A DNA stretch of 64,000 bases from Karalla daura (Eukaryota > Chordata > Actinopteri > Chaetodontiformes > Leiognathidae): positions 7,411,365 through 7,475,364 of the forward strand of contig CM055201.1 in the NCBI GenBank assembly GCA_029224185.1. The letters run 5' to 3'. How positions within the stretch are numbered: the stretch's first letter is position 1; each line of letters starts with the position of its first letter. The position numbers were made by a program, and so were the translations under genes. The notes beneath the pieces are model-generated. The model saw only the letters and a program-made list of their open reading frames with translations. It had not been told where the DNA came from and ran no database searches. Below, piece by piece: positions 62,401 to 64,000 of the stretch.

Positions 62401-63679
62401 CATAATGAATCAGGGATTTGGGCACTTTCACAGGGGCCGAAAAGAAGTCGTGGAGGGTAATTGGTCTGCGTGCCACCGTCCCTGAACCTTGTGCCAAGTT
62501 AAGCACTCAAAACAGAACCTCTGTCAGACGCAGCCTTTAAATAATTGATTGTATGTGCCGAACATTTAGTTCCCTCCAAGAATTAGTTGGACAGACCTTA
62601 AAACAACATATGGTAATTAGTGTGAAGCTGGACGTCTTAATTATAGGAGCTGAAATAACTCAGAGGGGAGTGCATAGGTTAATACGAAGGTTGAAAATGA
62701 ACACACGAGTGAGGTTCCTCCCAAACTTCGGCTCTGGTCTGTCAGAGCTTAGATTAAAACCTCAGACCCTCTCACAAGAAGTTTGCAGTAACACAACATT
62801 GAAGAAGGATGCAATTTGTTTCCCCCAACTCGTCAGTGCGTCACTGACATCAAATCCATAGTATGTTTACAAAAATCTATGAAATTGCCCAGATAAGAAC
62901 ATTTAACATTTTGTCTTTGCATTGTTCTCGATTGAGTGCGTGTCAACAAAGATTAGCAAATGATCACAATCTGTTTTCCATGGTACACAGCGTACATCAC
63001 AATGAAGGAAAAAGCAAGACATGAAATCGAACTGATTGAATACAGCAAGGTATAGGGTGTTAATAAGCACAATTTAGGGGTGCTGAAAGGGACATTTATG
63101 TCAGAGTCTCCTCGTCCACATCTTGACAAATCGCATTCTGCACCTACAGGCTTCATAAATAAGGCTAGCAGTACTGCCGCAATATATCTAACACTGTTTC
63201 CCACTACCTGACCGAAAGGTTCAGGCTCCATCTGTTACCGGGACAGTAAAGGTCCCGCGTCAGACAAAGCACTTCAATCATGATCGCTGTGTTGTTTGTT
63301 CAACCTCCAGATGACGGAGAGTGTGAGGACTGTCACCCGACCTGCGAGTCCTGCTCCGGAGGAGACAAAAACGAGTGCACGACGTGTGCCAAAGGTCGGT
63401 CCGTCACGTCCCCGAGACGACGCGTTCGTGCTCCGCAGTTTCGTGGGCCTGGCGATGATGTTTACTCTTCCCTCCTCCAGGCCGCTTTCTGACCACGCAG
63501 CAAACATGCGTGTCAAAGTGTCCGGGGGGTTCCTTCGCCAGTCGGCAGAGCGGGGCGTGCGAGGCCTGCCCTCCGGGCTGTTTACAGTGCGTGGACGCTC
63601 AGCTCTGCAGCCGCTGTCAGAGCAGCCGGAGAGCCCCGCTCTTCCTGCAGGACGGACAGTGCGTGCAGCAGTGTGACAG
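44086..63679 (+). CDS. pcsk5: PCSK5-like proprotein convertase, long Cys-rich form, partial (29 exons, 3' end outside window)
   Basis: Secretory subtilisin-like convertases cleave proproteins after basic residues. PCSK5 in its long form carries an extended Cys-rich tail and a C-terminal membrane anchor. The 29 exons join without phase conflict to 1,268 residues plus 2 bases. Domains: signal peptide (1 to about 19); prodomain ending RRAKR (96-100); catalytic domain (101 to about 435) with Asp177, His218, oxyanion Asn319 and Ser390; P domain (about 440-630) with RGD (524-526); Cys-rich furin-type repeats from 632 onward. The pattern LECGEGEVEDPDYDDC (exons 23-24) is closely matched in the PCSK5 long isoform and absent from furin and PCSK6. 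Oddities: GTSxSAP is replaced by ETSLSSS, furin Asp264 is Glu288, the furin Asp191 position is Ser215, and there is a basic/Pro-rich insertion of about 20 residues after the prodomain. Missing: the rest of the Cys-rich region, the membrane segment and the cytoplasmic tail. The pcsk5a/b ohnologue is undetermined. Confidence 0.9.
44236..45801 (+). other. pcsk5: PCSK5-like intron 1
   Basis: Non-coding, with a CA run at about 45570-45592. Nothing else recognisable. Confidence 0.8.
45802..45906 (+). CDS. pcsk5: PCSK5-like exon 2: prodomain
   Basis: Acceptor TTTCGCCAG, donor GTATAG. It begins IGDLKTYFSFRHG, aligning with the DYYHFYH segment of PCSK5, and ends ATETE. The usual secondary prodomain cleavage site is reduced to RSTR (68-71). 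The exon is GC-rich and diverged, yet 105 bases keep phase 0 on both sides. Confidence 0.82.
45907..46826 (+). other. pcsk5: PCSK5-like intron 2
   Basis: Non-coding, with a CA/TA array at 45982-46021. The rest is AT-rich unique sequence. Confidence 0.8.
46827..47000 (+). CDS. pcsk5: PCSK5-like exon 3: prodomain cleavage site and start of mature enzyme
   Basis: It begins VEWLQQQVVQRRAKRS, matching the conserved WxQQQ..K.R.KR autocleavage region (cleavage after Arg100). A Pro/Arg-rich insertion of about 20 residues follows (around 108-130), then HYNDSKWNSLWY. Donor GTGAGT, followed by a run of 19 T. Confidence 0.9.
47151..47294 (+). CDS. pcsk5: PCSK5-like exon 4: catalytic Asp177
   Basis: Acceptor TTTGCTCCACAG, donor GTAAGT. 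It encodes RCSDGSIGCRSAMNVAGAW, then the typical RGYTGKGVVVSVLDDGIER and HPDLKPNY. Catalytic Asp177 is the first D of DDG (47250-47252). Phase 0 at both ends. Confidence 0.95.
47589..47665 (+). CDS. pcsk5: PCSK5-like exon 5: calcium/substrate loop before His
   Basis: It encodes DPLASYDVNGQDRDPSPNY then SSDASN. It aligns without gaps to PCSK5, but the acidic residue of the NENK segment (furin Asp191) is Ser215 and the residue before His is Tyr217. The acceptor is TGATTCAG; donor GTGAGC, phase 2. Confidence 0.9.
47921..48009 (+). CDS. pcsk5: PCSK5-like exon 6: catalytic His218
   Basis: It completes Tyr217 and encodes HGTQCAGMVAAAANNS, then RCAVGVSFHARIGG. His218 (47922-47924) is the catalytic base. 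The family HGTRCAGE has become HGTQCAGM. Acceptor TTCTCCCAAG, donor GTGAGT, phase 1. Confidence 0.94.
48128..48300 (+). CDS. pcsk5: PCSK5-like exon 7: substrate-pocket acidic residues
   Basis: It encodes GIRMLDGDVTDIVEAQSL and ASWGPEDDGATLEGPGPL. Glu260 and Asp282 correspond to furin Glu236 and Asp258. Furin Asp264, an S2/S4 ligand, is Glu288 here. Donor GTGAGC, followed closely by a GT array at 48322-48378. Confidence 0.94.
48322..48378. repeat. (GT)n/(TA) microsatellite just inside PCSK5-like intron 7
   Basis: It begins about 22 bases after the exon 7 donor, a position where UG-binding splicing factors can act. Confidence 0.9.
48553..48759 (+). CDS. pcsk5: PCSK5-like exon 8: oxyanion Asn319
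   Basis: It encodes GRRGRGSLFVWASGNGGRR, CSCDGYCSSIYTISVSS and HYLERCASILTT. Oxyanion Asn319 is at 48595-48597. Asp330 and Tyr332 match furin Asp306 and Tyr308. The end (GGRSEEM) lacks the usual SYDKKI sequence. Donor GTGAGT, phase 0. Confidence 0.93.
49828..49859. repeat. 32-base guanine homopolymer
   Basis: An uninterrupted G run in PCSK5-like intron 8, with G-quadruplex potential. It has the same counted length as the run at 25296-25327. Confidence 0.9.
50390..50548 (+). repeat. SINE-like repeat fragment with embedded GT array
   Basis: It carries CCCCAGGTATGAGTG, a GT array (about 50408-50439), GATGGACTAGAGACCGG, GGGATAGGCTCCAGAC and a GGACGGATGG tail, the 3' half of the dispersed repeat. 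Confidence 0.7.
51546..51646 (+). CDS. pcsk5: PCSK5-like exon 9: altered catalytic serine region (Ser390)
   Basis: It aligns without gaps over 34 residues to the serine exon of PCSK5, from VTLGPQQSC to GVIALTLEA. Where the family has HTGTSASAPMAAG, this has RSETSLSSSVAAG. Ser390 (51594-51596) is in place, but the Gly, Ala and Pro around it are lost. Acceptor TTCAACAG, donor GTAAGC, phase 2. The downstream half (AAGVIALTLEAN) is conserved, so the exon identity is sound. Confidence 0.88.
51738..51841 (+). CDS. pcsk5: PCSK5-like exon 10: end of catalytic domain
   Basis: Acceptor TTTTCTCAG. It encodes NPTLTWRDVQHIIVRTSKA then PDWHVNGAGYR, closely matching the PCSK5 WRDVQHVIVRTSRA segment. Donor GTATTC is non-ideal; phase 1. 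Confidence 0.95.
52182..52257. repeat. (TG)n array forming the exon 11 acceptor region
   Basis: About 76 bases of TG repeat with two interruptions, running directly into the CAG acceptor at 52258-52260. It takes the place of a normal polypyrimidine tract. Confidence 0.95.
52261..52381 (+). CDS. pcsk5: PCSK5-like exon 11: catalytic/P-domain junction
   Basis: It encodes VSHLYGFGLLDAESMVKEAE then WKQVPSQHECVEAAPTQLS, matching the conserved SHLYGFGLxDAE block. The acceptor follows a TG repeat directly. Donor GTAGCG, phase 2. Confidence 0.95.
52608..52643. repeat. C-rich tract in exon 12 acceptor
   Basis: Almost pure C with scattered A, ending 8 bases before the exon 12 acceptor. Another C-rich stretch lies at about 52446-52488. 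C tracts bind PCBP-type proteins. Confidence 0.85.
52652..52840 (+). CDS. pcsk5: PCSK5-like exon 12: P domain with RGD
   Basis: It encodes HVEHVVVRVTITHRCRGDL then TLTSPSGTVSQLLSS. The RGD (524-526) and the SPSGT block are P-domain hallmarks. Extra Cys residues (492, 499, 523) are present. Acceptor CCAACGACAG, donor GTAACT, phase 2. Confidence 0.94.
52841..54197 (+). other. pcsk5: PCSK5-like intron 12
   Basis: Non-coding. It contains an AT-rich ATGATA-type degenerate repeat at about 53700-53830 with a hairpin (arms 53767-53775 and 53785-53793). Confidence 0.8.
54198..54334 (+). CDS. pcsk5: PCSK5-like exon 13: P domain
   Basis: It encodes RPFDNSTEGFHNWEFMTTHC then WGEQAAGEWTLEIQDSPSQ, matching the conserved EGFxNWEFMTxHCWGE segment. 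Acceptor GGTCTAG; donor GTCTGT is weak; phase 1. Confidence 0.95.
54456..54578 (+). CDS. pcsk5: PCSK5-like exon 14: end of P domain and linker
   Basis: It encodes GTLREWSLVIYGTAERP, the conserved WSLxxYGT end of the P domain, then a short basic/acidic linker ending DLNEEYAG. The linker is shorter than in mammalian PCSK5. Donor GTGAGT; symmetric phase 1-1. Confidence 0.93.
55417..55519 (+). CDS. pcsk5: PCSK5-like exon 15: first Cys-rich repeat
   Basis: It encodes PCHPECSDDGCEGPGPQHC then VTCLHFFLKFKNNT, matching PCDPECSEVGCDGPGPDHC of PCSK5. Donor GTCGGC is weak; phase 2. Confidence 0.94.
55810..56000 (+). CDS. pcsk5: PCSK5-like exon 16: Cys-rich repeats
   Basis: It encodes MCVAECPRGFWGDRRRCKRC, SCESCTGSRSDQCTSC and CTATCGDNYYLDH. 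The donor GTCCGA is weak but gives the family-conserved 17-residue spacing between cysteines into exon 17. Read-through gives about 34 more codons before a stop at 56105-56107. Confidence 0.88.
56258..56342 (+). CDS. pcsk5: PCSK5-like exon 17: Cys-rich repeat
   Basis: Acceptor TTCCCCCCACAG. It encodes ANMCRKCSENCLKCTSYSIC then TECKPDT, matching NLCRKCSENCKTC of PCSK5. Donor GTGAAG, phase 2. Confidence 0.93.
56827..56930 (+). CDS. pcsk5: PCSK5-like exon 18: Cys-rich repeat
   Basis: Acceptor CGCCCTCTCCAG. It encodes LQGNRCQQSCAPGFYHDREE then CAPCHKACRTCAG, matching LQGSRCSVSC...CxPCHxxCxTCAG. Donor GTGAGG, phase 1. Confidence 0.94.
57075..57207 (+). CDS. pcsk5: PCSK5-like exon 19: Cys-rich repeat
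   Basis: It encodes AGVEACNRCADGYLMEEW, RCVASCSDGFYA and RMCRR. I chose the acceptor CGCGCCAG ending at 57074 over the AG six bases downstream because it restores CAGAG...C..C as in PCSK5. Donor GTGAGC, phase 2. Confidence 0.92.
57291..57382. repeat. (TG)n microsatellite in PCSK5-like intron 19
   Basis: About 90 bases of TG with few interruptions, between exons 19 and 20. Confidence 0.95.
57498..57613 (+). CDS. pcsk5: PCSK5-like exon 20: Cys-rich repeat
   Basis: Acceptor CTCCTCCTCAG. It encodes CDASCLTCVGPSRGDCSSC then SLQEGACAVSTECTD, matching CDISCLTCNGPGFKNCTSC. Donor GTCAGT, phase 1. Confidence 0.93.
57614..58533 (+). other. pcsk5: PCSK5-like intron 20
   Basis: Non-coding, with a (TGTGAA)n hexamer repeat of about five units (58430-58459). 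Otherwise unique. Confidence 0.8.
58534..58636 (+). CDS. pcsk5: PCSK5-like exon 21: Cys-rich repeat
   Basis: It encodes GEYQDSTGKCHTCDATCLKC then TGPQKEDCISCASS, matching GEYVDEHGHCQTCEASCAKCQGPTQEDC. Donor GTGAGT, phase 2. Confidence 0.94.
58637..59517 (+). other. pcsk5: PCSK5-like intron 21
   Basis: Non-coding and AT-rich, ending in a CT array (59441-59508) that forms the acceptor pyrimidine tract. Confidence 0.8.
59441..59508. repeat. (CT)n array serving as exon 22 polypyrimidine tract
   Basis: About 68 bases of CT, then CTGT units, directly before GGCTGCAG. Length variation here would alter the splice acceptor. Confidence 0.93.
59518..59654 (+). CDS. pcsk5: PCSK5-like exon 22: Cys-rich repeat
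   Basis: It encodes ALDEGRCVADCARGKYQ, GGRCHLCDHTCATCVDAGP and NCTSCDT, following the C..C...C..C furin-repeat spacing. Donor GTGAGA, phase 1. Confidence 0.94.
60431..60631 (+). CDS. pcsk5: PCSK5-like exon 23: Cys-rich repeats
   Basis: Acceptor TTGTCCCGCAG. It encodes RYLHRGQCVDACPEAFYH, CERCSDHCRLCTNPAHCLRC and CAKLECGEG. It corresponds to the LYQGECGDSCPEGHY...KLECGQG exon of PCSK5. Donor GTAGGA; symmetric phase 1-1. Confidence 0.94.
60726..60794 (+). CDS. pcsk5: PCSK5-like exon 24 (69 bases)
   Basis: It encodes GEVEDPDYDDCMACEEGC then KKCVL, matching GEVQDPDYEECVPCEEGC of the PCSK5 long form. Symmetric phase 1-1, so it can be skipped without a frameshift. Donor GTAAGT. Confidence 0.94.
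60931..60973 (+). CDS. pcsk5: PCSK5-like exon 25 (43-base microexon)
   Basis: Acceptor TTTCGACAG. It encodes YNPRHCLSCVEGFY, matching the short CTSCAMGYY unit of PCSK5. Donor GTAAGG, phase 2. This is the smallest exon in the gene. Confidence 0.88.
61126..61268 (+). CDS. pcsk5: PCSK5-like exon 26: Cys-rich repeat
   Basis: It encodes FQDGCYKNCPAKTYSVDQD, CVPCDDDCVSCDEHQCYWC and ETDRFLSG, closely matching CYKTCPEKTYS...CDSNCGSCDQNGCYWC. Acceptor GTTATCAG, donor GTGAAA, phase 1. Confidence 0.94.
61269..62157 (+). other. pcsk5: PCSK5-like intron 26
   Basis: Non-coding and AT-rich. It contains a 19-base near-palindrome at 62010-62028. Confidence 0.8.
62010..62028. repeat. 9-bp perfect inverted repeat around a single base
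   Basis: GCCGCATAC-T-GTATGCGGC; the arms are perfect reverse complements with a one-base centre. No coding context. Confidence 0.85.
62158..62358 (+). CDS. pcsk5: PCSK5-like exon 27: Cys-rich repeats
   Basis: Acceptor TTTTTCCCCAG. It encodes DGSCVSACPDGSYGDEDTND, CEECHPECETCSGPEEDDC and GECVSEREVCPVKTFRG. Symmetric phase 1-1; donor GTGAGG. Confidence 0.94.
62359..63310 (+). other. pcsk5: PCSK5-like intron 27
   Basis: Non-coding. I see no repeat or exon in it. Confidence 0.75.
63311..63394 (+). CDS. pcsk5: PCSK5-like exon 28 (84 bases)
   Basis: Acceptor TCAACCTCCAG. It encodes DDGECEDCHPTCESCSGGDK then NECTTCAK. Symmetric phase 1-1. Donor GTCGGT is weak, so cassette behaviour is possible. 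Confidence 0.92.
63481..63679 (+). CDS. pcsk5: PCSK5-like exon 29: Cys-rich repeats (last exon in window)
   Basis: Acceptor TTCCCTCCTCCAG. It encodes TTQQTCVSKCPGGSFASRQS, CEACPPGCLQCVDAQLC and PLFLQDGQCVQQCD, matching the PCSK5 segment with PLFLHEGRCYSKC. Donor GTGGAA, phase 2. The gene must continue past 64000, with more repeats and a membrane segment expected. Confidence 0.92.
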
Positions 63680-64000
63680 GTGGAACCTCGCTCCTGGCGC
63701 CCTCTCGCTCCTCTTCTCTCCACTCTCGCCGTTTGCAGATGCCGCTCACATTCACAGACATCGATTATTCTCGGCGTCCAAACGCGCCGGGAATTATCTC
63801 TGAAGTGCTAAAAAGTGAAATGTTGGAATATCGATCCCCTGGCCACGATTTTGGCGTCTCCCACTAAATGTTTATGTGTCATTAAAGTCCCGATGGAGAG
63901 ATCCTTGAAACTCCATTAACAGCAAGGTCACAATTTTTGCTATTTCACCACGAGGGCTTTTTGTTTTGTTCCGACTATCGGCCATAATGCAACCATTTTT
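63680..64000 (+). other. pcsk5: Start of PCSK5-like intron 29
   Basis: Non-coding to the window end; no further exon seen. Confidence 0.8.

Noticed and set aside
44086..63679. Furin or PCSK6 as the identity of gene 2
   Set aside because: The Cys-rich tail is far longer than in furin or PCSK6, and the GEVxDPDYxxC and CYWC blocks are specific to the PCSK5 long form.
44086..63679. PCSK5-like locus as a processed or decayed pseudogene
   Set aside because: It has 29 separate exons, all GT-AG, with perfect phase continuity and no internal stop.

Overview
The window is vertebrate nuclear DNA, most likely from a teleost fish. It holds two spliced genes on the + strand with GT-AG introns. Dense dinucleotide and tetranucleotide microsatellites, and several diverged copies of a tRNA-headed interspersed repeat of the kind common in fish, support this. 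No prokaryotic, organellar, rRNA, intact tRNA or CRISPR feature was seen.

Gene 1 (7903-34265) is an INSYN2-family gene (inhibitory synaptic factor 2, formerly FAM196), most like INSYN2A. It has one 2,972-base coding exon (7903-10874), a 75-base exon (13957-14031) and, after a 20 kb intron, a terminal exon (34076-34265). The joins are in phase and give 1,078 residues, about twice the mammalian length as I remember it. The extra length is a Pro/Ser/Thr/Cys-rich middle that contains a six-unit repeat of about 20 residues. Each unit is built on a TTxxQT core that resembles dynein light chain (LC8/DYNLL) binding sites.

Gene 2 (44086 to beyond 63679) is a PCSK5-like proprotein convertase of the long, cysteine-rich form. 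I could join 29 coding exons with no phase conflict (3,806 bases, 1,268 residues). They encode a signal peptide, a prodomain ending in RRAKR, a subtilisin-like domain, a P domain with RGD, and many furin-type Cys-rich repeats. The 3' end (remaining repeats and the expected membrane anchor) lies outside the window. Asp177, His218, Asn319 and Ser390 of the catalytic machinery are all present. However, the near-universal GTSxSAP motif around the serine reads ETSLSSS, and two acidic substrate-pocket positions have changed. The frame is otherwise intact, so this looks like a divergent or possibly inactive convertase rather than a decayed pseudogene.

Layout: 1-7864 is upstream non-coding DNA with repeats. 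7865-34265 is INSYN2, with very long GATA and GA satellites in intron 1 and a large intron 2 that may hold regulatory elements. 34266-44085 is intergenic and includes a CpG-dense block near 37.6-37.9 kb that could be a promoter. 44086-64000 is the PCSK5-like gene. The two genes share no evident function: one encodes an inhibitory-synapse scaffold and the other a secretory-pathway protease. Gene and family names rest on recalled protein sequences, without a database search.
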